Assembly: GCF_900108115.1 (NCBI RefSeq)
Contig: NZ_FTPU01000006.1
Coordinates: 1-64,000, forward strand
DNA from: Epilithonimonas bovis DSM 19482
GTDB lineage: Bacteria > Bacteroidota > Bacteroidia > Flavobacteriales > Weeksellaceae
Direction: 5' to 3'
DNA length: 64,000 nucleotides
Made by a program: the position numbers and the translations under genes. Each line of letters opens with the position of its first letter. Within the stretch, counting starts at the first letter, position 1. The notes under the pieces were generated by a model that was given only the letters and a program-made list of their open reading frames with translations, made no database searches and was not told where the DNA came from. Shown one piece after another: positions 43,499 through 52,184 of this stretch.

Positions 43499-46400
43499 CC
43501 AAACCGTTTTAAATCCTGTTTCTGATGATATTTCCGTTTTGGAAGGAAGTAAAAATGAACTCGTTGTTTTTGGAAACAGAAACGATGCCCAATCTTTTTT
43601 GGAACTTCTGAAACTGAATAATCAAAGCAATAACCGGACTTTGATTTCCTTAAATTCGATTGAAAATACCAAAAAATTTCTGAACCGCTATCAAAATTTC
43701 AATGGTAAAATTTTTCTTTGTTTAAACGGAAACCGAAGCGGAAATTTCGCAACGGAAAAAATTTTGGCGGAGTTCAAAAATAAAAACATTAAAGATATCC
43801 GTTTGTTGTACGGAATTTCCGAAAACGGCAACCAAAATTTGAGCGGATATTTGCAAAATAAAATCAATTTTCAAGAGAAAAATCCTAACTTAGTCGAACC
43901 AAAAAAATCAGAAAATGCAGACAGAACTGAACCCAACCGAATTTCCGAAACTCAGCACCTGGAACGAGAAACACCTGAACGAAACATTGGAGAACCTCGC
44001 CAAAACAGCCAATCCGAGCAAAACGGAAATCACCGAAGCGGACAAACTTTGGGCAGCAACGATGCTGGAAATGGACTTGCAGACACAATCGAGCAGCATT
44101 TGGTCGGAAACGGAGGAAGAGGAAGATTATTTTCCGATGTAGAAAATCTTATTGAACAATACAAAGGTCAGAAACTGACCAACGAACAAGTTGCAGAAGT
44201 AGTTTCCGCAGCTTGTTTTGTTTCCGGCGACAAGAAGATTTTACTCAAAGAAAATCTGGAAATTTCCGATGATTTAAAGGAAATCTGTAGCCAATTCAAA
44301 AGTGGCGGAACAGCGAAAGAAGGTCGAGGAATCCTCGATGAATACTACACCGATTCAAAAATTGTAGAGGCAGTTCGCCATCTCATCAAAGATGAATTCA
44401 AAGGAAAAAATGAAATTTCCGTTTTAGAACCCAGCGTTGGAACGGGAAATTTTCTCAATGCAGCGAAAAATTTAGGAATAAAAACCAACATTACCGCCTT
44501 TGAAATCAACGAAACTACGGCGAAAATTGCAAAAATTCTTTATCCCGAAACCGACATTAATCTCCGTTCTTTTGAAACCGAATTTATTAACGAAAAAGGA
44601 CTTAAAACCAATCCCGAAAATTATCAAAACCAATACGATTTAATCATCGGAAATCCGCCTTATGGCGACCATCGTGGACTTTACAAAGGTTTGGGAGAAG
44701 AACCGAAAATCTCGAAATATGAAGATTATTTTGTAAAACGAAGTTTGGACGTTTTGAAAGACGGCGGAACTTTGGCGATGGTGCTTCCATCGGGTTGGCT
44801 GAACCGTCAAAATAATCTGAAAAATACCGAAATCACAAATGCTTTCAGACTTCCTGTCGGTGCTTTTTCGGGAACGCAAATCGGGACGGATATTATTATT
44901 CTGAAGAAAAATTCACAGAAAATTTCGGAGGATATTTCCAATTATTTTGAAAATAATCCCGATAAAATTTTAGGCGAAACCAAAGAAAAAACCAATCGTT
45001 TCGGGCGATTGGAAGAATACGTTCACGGCAGTCTGGAAGATGCTTTGCTCAAAATTGAACAGTTTAAAAATCAAAATAAAATTGAAACTGAAAAAGTTGA
45101 AAAACCCGAAAAATCTGAAAAGATTGAAAAAGTTGAAAAACCCGAAAAAATCGGAAATCTTTTTGAGGATTTGTTTTTAGAAAATTCTGAAACAAAAACT
45201 GAAAATAATTTAGCTGAAAATGAATCGGAAAATTTCATTAATGAAGAAAAAAAGGAGCTAAATTTTGCTGAAATTCAAGAGAAAATAGGACAGGTTTTAT
45301 CAGATCTTGATGCTGTAAAATTCAAATCTCCGGCGGTTTTGACAGAGATTGAAAAATACACCCAACTTCAATCCCAAATATTGAATGAACCCGAAATTTT
45401 TTCTCAAAACCAAATCGAGGAAATCCGAAAAAAAGCGGATAAAATCATTCAATCTCAAAGCGAAAAATCCACAGAATACAGAGTTCAAACCAAACCGAAT
45501 ATTCAGAAAAAAATTCTGAAATATCATTTTATAAAACCCGATGAAATCGTCAATACTTCACTTCAAAACAGTTCGGAAATTTCCGAAAAACAGATTGAAG
45601 CATTTCGGGATACAGAATATGACGGAACGCTCAATAATTACGGTAAACACTATGAATTTGCCAATTATATCTACGGAAAATGGATTCACGATTTTTATTA
45701 TGCGGAAGGGAATATTTATGAAAAGTTAGAACAGCTTGAAAGAGATTTTGCCGTTAAATATTCTGTCGGCGGAACAGAGAATCAGTATGAAAAGCAAAAG
45801 TCATTATTGGAAAGCGTTCTGCCAAAACCAAAATCGCTTGATGAAATTTCAATCAGTCCGAACCACGAATTTATACATAAATTCCCAATGGGAAAGGTTG
45901 AAAAAGAGGTTTATAATTCCGAAAAAAAGCAAAGAGAAACCATTGTTGCCGATTACAGCCTTGCCGATAAATTCAAAGATTTTGTCGGAACATTATCCCG
46001 TGAAGCGTTTGCAGGTTCTTCATCGTGGGAAGTTCGTGAGTTTGTCGATAACGAAACGGTTACGGGAAGCGACAAAGAAAGAAATGCCTTAATTCGTGAA
46101 CGAAGAAAAGCGGCTGCCAACGATTTGTTTCAGAAATTTTTGAGGGAAGAATTATCCGATAATGACAGAGAGCGTTTTGTAAGTGGATTCAACAGAAATT
46201 ACAACCATATCCACGTTCCGGACTATTCTAAATTTCCTTTGTTTTCGGAAATTCATCAGAATTTTAAAGGAAAACCTCTCAATTTAACCGAAGTTCAGAA
46301 AGCCGGAATCGGAAGATTGACAACAAAAGGAGTTGGATTATTGGCTCACGAAGTCGGTTTCGGGAAAACGTTATCGGGAATTTTATCAATGCACGAAGCA

Positions 46401-48590
46401 ATGGAAAGGGGAAATGCAAAAAGACCGCTGATTGCTGTTCCCAACGAAAGTATTTTGAAACAATGGGTTGATACAATTTTTGAAACCATTCCGAATGCGA
46501 AAGTCAATATTTTAGGGAATTTGGGGAAAGATTACGACCTTTCAAAATTCGATAATAAAGACGGAGAAATTACCATTGTTACTTATGAAGGTTTTAACAA
46601 TATCGGTTTTTCCGAAAATATGACACGGCAATTGGCTTCCCAGTATTCCTACATTTCAGAAAGTGAATTGAGGAGCTTAAACACCATCAGTGAAAGGGAT
46701 TTCCAAAAAGAATTAGAAAAAGAAAAGGAAATTGAGGGCAAAATGAAACGTGGGAAAATCTACGATTGGGAAGATTTCGGTTTTGACCATTTGACTTTTG
46801 ATGAAGTTCATAACGCCAATCACATCGTTGGTAAAGTGCGGATTGAGGACAGAAAATTCGCTTCCGATTTCAGAAGTCAGAACCAACAGACTTCAAAGTT
46901 GGGAATGAATACGTGGATGGCGGCACAATACATTCAGGAAAATTACGATGGCAGAAATGTTACACTCCTTTCTGCAACGCCTTTTACCAACAAACCTTTG
47001 GAATATTATTCCATTTTGTCGCTGATTGCCAATAATCGTTTGGAAGAATCGGGATATTTCAATGTCAATACGTTTTTTGAAACCTTTATGGAGGCGGACA
47101 ATGATATGGAAATTGATGCAAAAGGCGATGTGAAATTCAAAACCAATGTCCGGAGATTTAAAAACAATACCTTGTTTCAGCAACTTTTATCCGAATTTAT
47201 CGACATCAAAGGCGAAGAAGACAATCCCGAACTGAAACGTCCGACAAAACTTAACAAAGAATATAAAATTGAGCAGAATGACCTCACGAAAGAGCAATAC
47301 GAAAATCTCAATGATAATTTTGATTACGAGCAAAAAGGAGCAATTCTTACCCATATTCTCAACGCAAGAATGATTGCTATTTCGCCGTATTTGTCGCCGT
47401 ATTATGACGGAGATGAACCGAGCATAAAAGAGTATGTCGAAAATTCGCCAAAGCTGATGCAGACGGTGGATTTAATCCGTCAAAACAAGAAAGATATTCC
47501 CGATTCAGGGCAAATCATTTATTCCGAATTGGCGACATCGGAATTTCCGAAAATCAAAGAATATCTCGTGAATGAAATCGGCTACAAACCCGAAGAAATC
47601 GGGATTATTACCGGAGCAACGAGCAAACCGAACCGTTTGAAAATTCAAGATGAATTTAATAATGGAAAAATAAAAATCGTGATTGGAAGCGAAGCGATTC
47701 AGGAAGGAATGAACTTGCAGGAAAACACGACGGATATTTATATGCTTTCGTTGCCGTATAATTTTACTTCGCTTCGACAAGTAGAAGGTCGAGCTTGGAG
47801 ACAAGGCAATAAAAACGATAATGTGAGAATTAATTTTATGCTCACGAATGACAGTATCGATGTTTTTATGCTTCAAAAACTTCAATCCAAACAGGCGAGA
47901 TATTTAGAAGCAATGAAAAAAGGTGCTGATGTTTTGGATATTTCGGATATTTCTACGCAGGAACTGAAAACAGCGATTATTACCGATCCGGAAACCAGAG
48001 CCAATATTGAAATCGAACTGATGAAAAAGCAGATTGCTGCCGAGAAAGATAAATTTTTGGCAGATAATGCGTTTGTTTTGAGGAAGTATGAAGGTTATAT
48101 CAAAGCACAGAACGAGATTCAAAAGGCAAAAGATGAATATAGTAAATTCGAAATGTGGGCAAATGAAGAAGAACAAGAAGACGGATTTTGGAAAACGAGA
48201 TTGCCATCTTACCGAAAAACAGTAGAACTTGCCGAAGACGAAGCGGAAAAAGTAGCACTCAAATTAGCAGAACAAGGCGTAAATGTTGCTGAAATTGAAC
48301 AGCAAATTAAAGCCACTAATGATAAAATCGAGGAAATTGATAAAAAATTATCCGAAGAACTTCCGGAAATACGAATGGCTTTGATTTCCCGATACAAAGA
48401 GGAAAAGGAGCAACAAACCGCTGATAATTTGAAAAGAAATTATGCCAAAGAAAGGGAAACCGAAAATATTTCTCTTTTTAAAGCAGAAAATATTGAAAAT
48501 TACGAAGAGAAATGTAGTCTTTCGGAACATCAAAATCGGATAGAAAATGAGGAAAGAGAGGAAAAGGTGGGTTTTCAGAGGAGGAGATGA
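43491..48590 (+). CDS. giant DNA methylase-helicase of the conjugative element
   Basis: A 1699-residue protein starting with GTG, overlapping the preceding stop. Residues about 20-130 have a TOPRIM-like look (GKIFLCLNGNRSGNFATEKIL). An N6-adenine methylase follows with VLEPSVGTGNFLNAA (SAM motif, near residue 312) and the catalytic N388-P-P-Y391. After a K/E-rich linker with VEKPEK repeats comes a superfamily 2 helicase: EVGFGKT (956-960), DEVH (1104-1107), SATPF, and the C-terminal motifs EAIQEGMNLQ and RQVEGRAWRQG. A coiled coil ends the protein. Such fusions are frequent on Bacteroidota elements and are thought to protect or process incoming DNA; the role here is not proven. Confidence 0.88.
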   Translation: MSNQTVLNPVSDDISVLEGSKNELVVFGNRNDAQSFLELLKLNNQSNNRTLISLNSIENTKKFLNRYQNFNGKIFLCLNGNRSGNFATEKILAEFKNKNIKDIRLLYGISENGNQNLSGYLQNKINFQEKNPNLVEPKKSENADRTEPNRISETQHLERETPERNIGEPRQNSQSEQNGNHRSGQTLGSNDAGNGLADTIEQHLVGNGGRGRLFSDVENLIEQYKGQKLTNEQVAEVVSAACFVSGDKKILLKENLEISDDLKEICSQFKSGGTAKEGRGILDEYYTDSKIVEAVRHLIKDEFKGKNEISVLEPSVGTGNFLNAAKNLGIKTNITAFEINETTAKIAKILYPETDINLRSFETEFINEKGLKTNPENYQNQYDLIIGNPPYGDHRGLYKGLGEEPKISKYEDYFVKRSLDVLKDGGTLAMVLPSGWLNRQNNLKNTEITNAFRLPVGAFSGTQIGTDIIILKKNSQKISEDISNYFENNPDKILGETKEKTNRFGRLEEYVHGSLEDALLKIEQFKNQNKIETEKVEKPEKSEKIEKVEKPEKIGNLFEDLFLENSETKTENNLAENESENFINEEKKELNFAEIQEKIGQVLSDLDAVKFKSPAVLTEIEKYTQLQSQILNEPEIFSQNQIEEIRKKADKIIQSQSEKSTEYRVQTKPNIQKKILKYHFIKPDEIVNTSLQNSSEISEKQIEAFRDTEYDGTLNNYGKHYEFANYIYGKWIHDFYYAEGNIYEKLEQLERDFAVKYSVGGTENQYEKQKSLLESVLPKPKSLDEISISPNHEFIHKFPMGKVEKEVYNSEKKQRETIVADYSLADKFKDFVGTLSREAFAGSSSWEVREFVDNETVTGSDKERNALIRERRKAAANDLFQKFLREELSDNDRERFVSGFNRNYNHIHVPDYSKFPLFSEIHQNFKGKPLNLTEVQKAGIGRLTTKGVGLLAHEVGFGKTLSGILSMHEAMERGNAKRPLIAVPNESILKQWVDTIFETIPNAKVNILGNLGKDYDLSKFDNKDGEITIVTYEGFNNIGFSENMTRQLASQYSYISESELRSLNTISERDFQKELEKEKEIEGKMKRGKIYDWEDFGFDHLTFDEVHNANHIVGKVRIEDRKFASDFRSQNQQTSKLGMNTWMAAQYIQENYDGRNVTLLSATPFTNKPLEYYSILSLIANNRLEESGYFNVNTFFETFMEADNDMEIDAKGDVKFKTNVRRFKNNTLFQQLLSEFIDIKGEEDNPELKRPTKLNKEYKIEQNDLTKEQYENLNDNFDYEQKGAILTHILNARMIAISPYLSPYYDGDEPSIKEYVENSPKLMQTVDLIRQNKKDIPDSGQIIYSELATSEFPKIKEYLVNEIGYKPEEIGIITGATSKPNRLKIQDEFNNGKIKIVIGSEAIQEGMNLQENTTDIYMLSLPYNFTSLRQVEGRAWRQGNKNDNVRINFMLTNDSIDVFMLQKLQSKQARYLEAMKKGADVLDISDISTQELKTAIITDPETRANIEIELMKKQIAAEKDKFLADNAFVLRKYEGYIKAQNEIQKAKDEYSKFEMWANEEEQEDGFWKTRLPSYRKTVELAEDEAEKVALKLAEQGVNVAEIEQQIKATNDKIEEIDKKLSEELPEIRMALISRYKEEKEQQTADNLKRNYAKERETENISLFKAENIENYEEKCSLSEHQNRIENEEREEKVGFQRRR

Positions 48591-48639
48591 TTTGAAATGA
48601 GTGGTTTTGTGAAAATTTTTCGGGATTGGAATAATCTTC

Positions 48640-48647
48640 TATATTTG
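48640..48647 (+). promoter_or_regulatory. -7 promoter element (TATATTTG) of the histone-like gene
   Basis: TATATTTG lies 33 bases upstream of the ATG at 48673, in the short spacer after the methylase-helicase. A TTG is present further upstream but not at the usual distance. Confidence 0.55.
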
Positions 48648-48672
48648 CACCCTTAATTTATAATTTCATACA

Positions 48673-48849
48673 ATGAAAGAACTTATTGAAAAGATTAACG
48701 CAGAATTTGAAGCATTTTCTAAAGAGGCAGAACTACAAGTTGAAAAAGGAAACAAAGCAGCCGGAACCAGAGCGAGAAAATCAGCATTGGAATTGAGCAA
48801 ATTGTTCAAAGACTTTAGAAAAATATCTGTGGAGGAATCAAAAAAATAA
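48673..48849 (+). CDS. histone H1-like (Hc1-type) small DNA-binding protein
   Basis: A 58-residue protein beginning MKELIEKINAEFEAFSKEAE and continuing with VEKGNKAAGTRARKSALEL and SKLFKDFRKISVEESKK. The pattern GNKAAGxRxRK, the basic helix and the RK-S-x-E-S tail match bacterial histone H1-like proteins of the chlamydial Hc1 family, which compact DNA. Many Bacteroidota encode a chromosomal copy; this one lies on the mobile element, has its own promoter element and ends just before a strong hairpin terminator. The assignment rests on sequence pattern. Confidence 0.75.
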   Translation: MKELIEKINAEFEAFSKEAELQVEKGNKAAGTRARKSALELSKLFKDFRKISVEESKK

Positions 48850-48852
48850 GAA

Positions 48853-48888
48853 AAAACACCCTGTTTCTCATCGAAACAGGGTGTTTTA
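48853..48888 (+). terminator. strong bidirectional hairpin terminator
   Basis: AACACCCTGTTTC and GAAACAGGGTGTT form a perfect stem of 13 bp or more around TCATC, flanked by A- and T-runs. It closes the histone-like gene and probably also the convergent toxin-antitoxin operon. Confidence 0.9.
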
Positions 48889-48941
48889 TATAATGGGGTT
48901 TGTAATCCTTTTTGTCTAAATTTTATAGTGGTTAAAACTCA

Positions 48942-49346
48942 TTAATCATCATAGAATCCAAATTTTTTCACAATTTTACCTTTAATGGTAGGAACTTCTC
49001 TAATTACCTGCCGAAAAAATTCCAATTGTTCCGGCAATAGTTGATAAACAACAGCTTCGGGACGGTTTTTCACAATTTCATCGTACTCTCTTTTATCTCT
49101 GATTACCATTTTGGTACAGTCCAAATAAGAAGTATAGTGCAGGAAAGGATAATCAACCGGATTTAGTTCAATATTATATTTAACTAAAACAGCATTGCGG
49201 TTTACATTGAAATTGATTTCGGAATTTACGAAGAAAGAAGCTAAAGATATTTCGTCTTCTGTAACTCCCAGCACAAAAAAGTATTTCTTCTTTGGGGGAT
49301 CTGTGTCTTCAACAAATAGGTAAAGAACATCGCCAACATTTACCAT
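48942..49346 (-). CDS. putative toxin partner of a Panacea-type antitoxin
   Basis: A 134-residue protein. Its start (VNVGDVLYLFVEDTDPPKKKYFFVLGV) resembles the beta-barrel beginning of PemK/MazF-like proteins, where a GDV strand is followed by a loop and a strand ending in VLG, and the remainder is mixed alpha/beta without recognised catalytic residues. The gene shares one base with the stop of the upstream DUF4065 gene (TAATG overlap), so they are translationally coupled. Panacea antitoxins are coupled to very different toxins, so a toxin role is inferred from context, not from motif. Confidence 0.6.
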   Translation of the reverse strand: MVNVGDVLYLFVEDTDPPKKKYFFVLGVTEDEISLASFFVNSEINFNVNRNAVLVKYNIELNPVDYPFLHYTSYLDCTKMVIRDKREYDEIVKNRPEAVVYQLLPEQLEFFRQVIREVPTIKGKIVKKFGFYDD

Positions 49347-49882
49347 TAGTAAAATTTTGCGTTCGCCAACTCATTATGCTCTTTAATGTAATTGAGCATA
49401 TTTCTATCTGCACCACCTGCTTTAGCAATTTTGAGAACGTCCATCGTATAATACGCATTATCCCAAGCCAAATCGTGGGATTCATTGGTAAGGAAACTAA
49501 ATGAACGATTCAGATATTTTTTGAGAGAATTATCCAAACATTCAATTTCTGATTGAGAAAATTCATCTTCATCATATCCTGCCAAAGCATTAATTTCTTT
49601 TTCGGAAAATTTTTCAAAATAATTATTTACCACTTCTTCAGGAATAATCTCACTGGATCCTAAAACCGCCTTAATAATATCATAAATTGTGGACGGCACC
49701 GGTCCATACTTCATCGCAATATAACTGTCATCTGTAATTGATGTACCGTATTTTGCCAAATGTTCTCTATCGGCAAAGTATAATATTTTTGAAATCTTAT
49801 GAGTATCAAGCGGTTTACCTGCTTTATTAAGAATATATAAAACAGGTTGTATAAAAGATTGTATATTAAAATCTAAATTCAT
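49346..49882 (-). CDS. Panacea-domain (DUF4065) antitoxin-like protein
   Basis: A 178-residue protein with the DUF4065/SocA-like Panacea domain: LYILNKAGKPLDTHKISKIL, YFADREHLAKYG and SYIAMKYGPVPSTIYDIIKAV near residues 15-75. This domain is the neutraliser of many unrelated toxins in toxin-antitoxin pairs and occurs in the proteolytic adaptor SocA. Antitoxin-first order and the one-base stop-start overlap fit a type II pair. It has a good promoter (TACATTTG with TTG about 21 bases upstream). On a conjugative element it could give stability or phage defence. Confidence 0.82.
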   Translation of the reverse strand: MNLDFNIQSFIQPVLYILNKAGKPLDTHKISKILYFADREHLAKYGTSITDDSYIAMKYGPVPSTIYDIIKAVLGSSEIIPEEVVNNYFEKFSEKEINALAGYDEDEFSQSEIECLDNSLKKYLNRSFSFLTNESHDLAWDNAYYTMDVLKIAKAGGADRNMLNYIKEHNELANAKFY

Positions 49883-49923
49883 TCTAAAACTCGTAACTCT
49901 TATAAGTCGTTGGAAATATGATA

Positions 49924-49955
49924 CAAATGTAATGAAAATCTGCTATATAGCACAA
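49924..49955 (-). promoter_or_regulatory. promoter of the Panacea toxin-antitoxin operon
   Basis: On the minus strand TTG (49953-49955) is followed after 21 bases by TACATTTG (49924-49931), near the Bacteroidota -33/-7 consensus, 42 bases upstream of the antitoxin start. Confidence 0.6.
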
Positions 49956-50111
49956 TGTGAAGTAAATTTTTGATAAAATAGTTATTTATGGAATTAATTA
50001 TAAAACTTCAAAAATCCATTGAAATAACCTATTTCCTTAATGAATTTCCTTTTATTTTTCCATTGACAAACAACGTCATTTGAAATTAATCCCAACTGTG
50101 GTTTTGGCTTT

Positions 50112-50119
50112 TACGTTTG
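50112..50119 (+). promoter_or_regulatory. -7 promoter element (TACGTTTG) of the candidate structured RNA
   Basis: TACGTTTG matches TANNTTTG. The expected start of transcription a few bases downstream coincides with the first base of the long closing stem at 50128. No -33 TTG at the usual spacing was found. Confidence 0.55.
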
Positions 50120-50125
50120 CAAATG

Positions 50126-50310
50126 TAGGACAGCATTTTTCGCACAAAAAAATCTTTTTGGGTTTCTAAAAAAATTCTCTCCACTTCGCTCCAACAATTT
50201 TTTCAGACACTCCTAAACTCTTCGAGCAAAAAGATTTCAAGCCAGGTTCGGGATTTCTGTTTTTTCTAAACGGAACCGAACCGGGTTTTGTGTGAAAGAT
50301 ACTGTCCAAT
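50126..50310 (+). ncRNA. candidate structured non-coding RNA of about 180 nt
   Basis: The interval can be folded into a closed multi-helix structure. P1 pairs 50128-50149 with 50286-50307 (19 of 22 Watson-Crick, two further G-U pairs on the plus strand, one mismatch). P2 pairs AAATCTTTTTG (50150-50160) perfectly with 50227-50237. P3 inside it pairs 50165-50176 with 50196-50207 (11 of 12). P4 pairs GGTTCGG (50245-50251) with CCGAACC (50276-50282), extended by TTCTG with CGGAA. The two P1 deviations are G-U pairs only on the plus strand, which supports a plus-strand transcript. I do not recognise the family; the paired ends recall 6S RNA in outline only. Confidence 0.6.
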
Positions 50311-50564
50311 GGTCATCGGCAAAGAAAAAGCCGGAACCTCAGTTGTACGAATCAATTCAAAATGCAGACGTTCTTTGACATCAACGGAAAAAAATCAGAA
50401 GAAACAACAACAAAAAATTATGCTTTTACAATTTGGTAAAAGTTAAAAAAAAGCCGAGTGTCCTCGATACCAAATCAATTCACTCGCAAATTTCAATTAT
50501 TAATACAATCAATCATTATTAACAAAATCATTAACAAAATCATTAACAAAATAAATCAAAGATT

Positions 50565-50975
50565 ATGAACACAATCGTAGGCAGAATTACCAAAAATGCA
50601 GAAATCAAAACATTGGCAAACAACCGACAAGTCGTGAATTTTTCAGTAGCCGTGAATGATTATTACAAAAACAAACAAGGCGAAAAAATCGACCAAACCA
50701 CCTTTTATAATTGTGCGTATTGGATAAGTTCCAAAATAGCGGAATACCTTACCACAGGGACTTTGGTGGAATTATCGGGGAAAATTTCTTCGAGTGCGTG
50801 GATTGGCAAAGACGGTGAAATAAAATCGAGATTGAATTTAAACACCTCACGGATAAAATTTCACGGAAAGGGAAAAACCGACCAAACAGCGAAAACCACA
50901 AACAATCCGACAACGGCAAAACCGCAGGAAAATAAAGTGTTTGCCGATGATTTGGAGGACGATTTACCATTTTAA
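50565..50975 (+). CDS. ssb: single-stranded DNA-binding protein of the element
   Basis: A 136-residue SSB. The OB fold covers residues 1-105 (GRITKNAEIKTL, VNFSVAVNDYYKN, FYNCAYWISSKIAEYLTTGTLVELSGKI), then a short polar linker and the acidic tip DDLEDDLPF, which recruits partner proteins. Element-encoded SSB protects the transferred single strand in the recipient and may support replication of the circular form. It starts the leading group of cytoplasmic genes that runs into the PRTRC operon. Confidence 0.92.
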   Translation: MNTIVGRITKNAEIKTLANNRQVVNFSVAVNDYYKNKQGEKIDQTTFYNCAYWISSKIAEYLTTGTLVELSGKISSSAWIGKDGEIKSRLNLNTSRIKFHGKGKTDQTAKTTNNPTTAKPQENKVFADDLEDDLPF

Positions 50976-50986
50976 AATTCAGTAGT

Positions 50987-51730
50987 ATGGAAACACAATT
51001 CAATTTTCAAATCAAAAACCGAAAAGACAAGCGAGATTGGGAACTCATCGAAGTTTCTTATCAAATCTATTGCGAAAGAAACACGGCAATCCGCTATGCA
51101 AGGCGACTTTCAAAGATTTTCCACTCGGAAATCCGAATGACACAAGGAGCAGAACCGCTGAAAACAAGCGGAACATACATTTACGAACAAGCAGAACCTT
51201 TAAAATTAAAAATTATGCCTAATTGGTGCAGTAACACGGTAGTTTTCGAGGGAAACCCCGAAACGATAGAGCAGATAAAATGGTTGTTTCAAACAATGGC
51301 AAAAAAACAGGAAAAAGAGGGTTGCGGACAACTTCCCGATTTTGTGAACCGAAACAACGGCGGATATTTTTTCTATATCCATTTGAATGACGAAAATACC
51401 GACACTTTCGAGTATCAGACGAAATGGTCGCCAAATATTGAAATCGTCCAAGAAATTGCGGAACATTTTAAGGTCGATTTTGTGCAAGATTATGAAGAAA
51501 TGGGAAACTTGATTTTTGGCAAAGCAATCTTTGAAAACAGCGAACTGACCGACATTTATTTGGAAGATGAAGATTTTGACCAATACGAATACGATGAAGA
51601 AAAAGACCAATGGATTTTCGAGGGTAATATTTACGGTAGCGATTACGAAATATTAGAAATTCTTTTGGAGCGAAAAATCGAAAATCAGTTGAACACTATT
51701 AAAAATCAACAAAATGAAATTATCAGATAA
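50987..51730 (+). CDS. DUF1281/Api92-like protein with an N-terminal extension
   Basis: The 247-residue frame holds two parts. From residue 77 (ATG at 51215) it begins MPNWCSNTVVFEGNPETI, the typical N terminus of DUF1281 (Api92-like, ferredoxin-like fold) proteins of mobile elements, and continues with NNGGYFFYIHLNDENTDTFEY and acidic DEDFDQYEYDEEKD. Residues 1-76 (METQFNFQIKNRKDKRDWEL to AEPLKLKI) look like a separate small protein. Either the two are fused, or translation of the DUF1281 part also starts at 51215. The function of the family is unknown. The end overlaps the next gene by 17 bases. Confidence 0.7.
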   Translation: METQFNFQIKNRKDKRDWELIEVSYQIYCERNTAIRYARRLSKIFHSEIRMTQGAEPLKTSGTYIYEQAEPLKLKIMPNWCSNTVVFEGNPETIEQIKWLFQTMAKKQEKEGCGQLPDFVNRNNGGYFFYIHLNDENTDTFEYQTKWSPNIEIVQEIAEHFKVDFVQDYEEMGNLIFGKAIFENSELTDIYLEDEDFDQYEYDEEKDQWIFEGNIYGSDYEILEILLERKIENQLNTIKNQQNEIIR

Positions 51731-52184
51731 ACCAACAGAACATTTGCTCATAAAAGCAATGAACAACAGCGATTGGGACGAATGCGATTTTGCAATAATT
51801 CACATTTCGGACGAGTGGAAACAAACCCAAAGAAAGCGTTTGGAAACCGCAAAAACGGTAGAAAACGATTACGATTTAAAGTGGCTGAATTATGCCGATA
51901 CCAATGTGGAATTCTTCAAATTTTCGGAAGATGATTATCCCGAAATTGAGGAGTTACTTTCGGAAAAAAGCCAAATTTTCATTGAGTTGGAAACGGGCGA
52001 TTTAAAGAAATTGTTGCAACCCGAAAACAGTTTGAACTGCTACCAAATGCAGGTTTTCAAAAACGGAAACGCCATTTACAACGCATTCGGAAAACACACA
52101 GGCGAAGAATTTTACACCGAAGAATTTTCATTAAACCAACTCGTAAAACATTCAGAACCAACAACTTTAAACATTGAACTTTAA
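51714..52184 (+). CDS. hypothetical acidic protein
   Basis: A 156-residue soluble protein starting inside the end of the DUF1281 gene. It contains HLLIKAMNNSDWDECDFAIIHISDEW near the start, DDYPEIEELLSEKSQIFIEL and NCYQMQVFKNGNAIYNAFGKHTGEE. I do not recognise the family. Its last codons are part of a 7-base-phased tract that continues into the spacer before the PRTRC E gene. Confidence 0.6.
   Translation: MKLSDKPTEHLLIKAMNNSDWDECDFAIIHISDEWKQTQRKRLETAKTVENDYDLKWLNYADTNVEFFKFSEDDYPEIEELLSEKSQIFIELETGDLKKLLQPENSLNCYQMQVFKNGNAIYNAFGKHTGEEFYTEEFSLNQLVKHSEPTTLNIEL

Larger units (their letters stand above)
49956..50564. other. 680-base gene-free region before ssb
   Basis: Between the toxin-antitoxin promoter and ssb there is no convincing coding frame. 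Besides the structured RNA candidate, it contains a hairpin CTTTTAC/GTAAAAG (50423-50429 and 50436-50442), an inverted repeat CGAGTG/CACTCG around 50454-50490, and a directly repeated ATTAACAAAATC motif just before ssb (about 50517-50552). The density of inverted repeats next to ssb makes it a candidate for an origin (oriT or replication), but no known oriT motif was recognised. Confidence 0.5.

Noticed and set aside
43915-44142. Alternative frame in the linker of the methylase-helicase gene
   Set aside because: It overlaps a continuous conserved protein in another frame and has no start context of its own.
50126-50310. Firm assignment of the structured RNA as 6S RNA
   Set aside because: Paired ends and size fit, but the multi-helix interior differs from a single long hairpin with central bubble, and a mobile-element location would be unusual.
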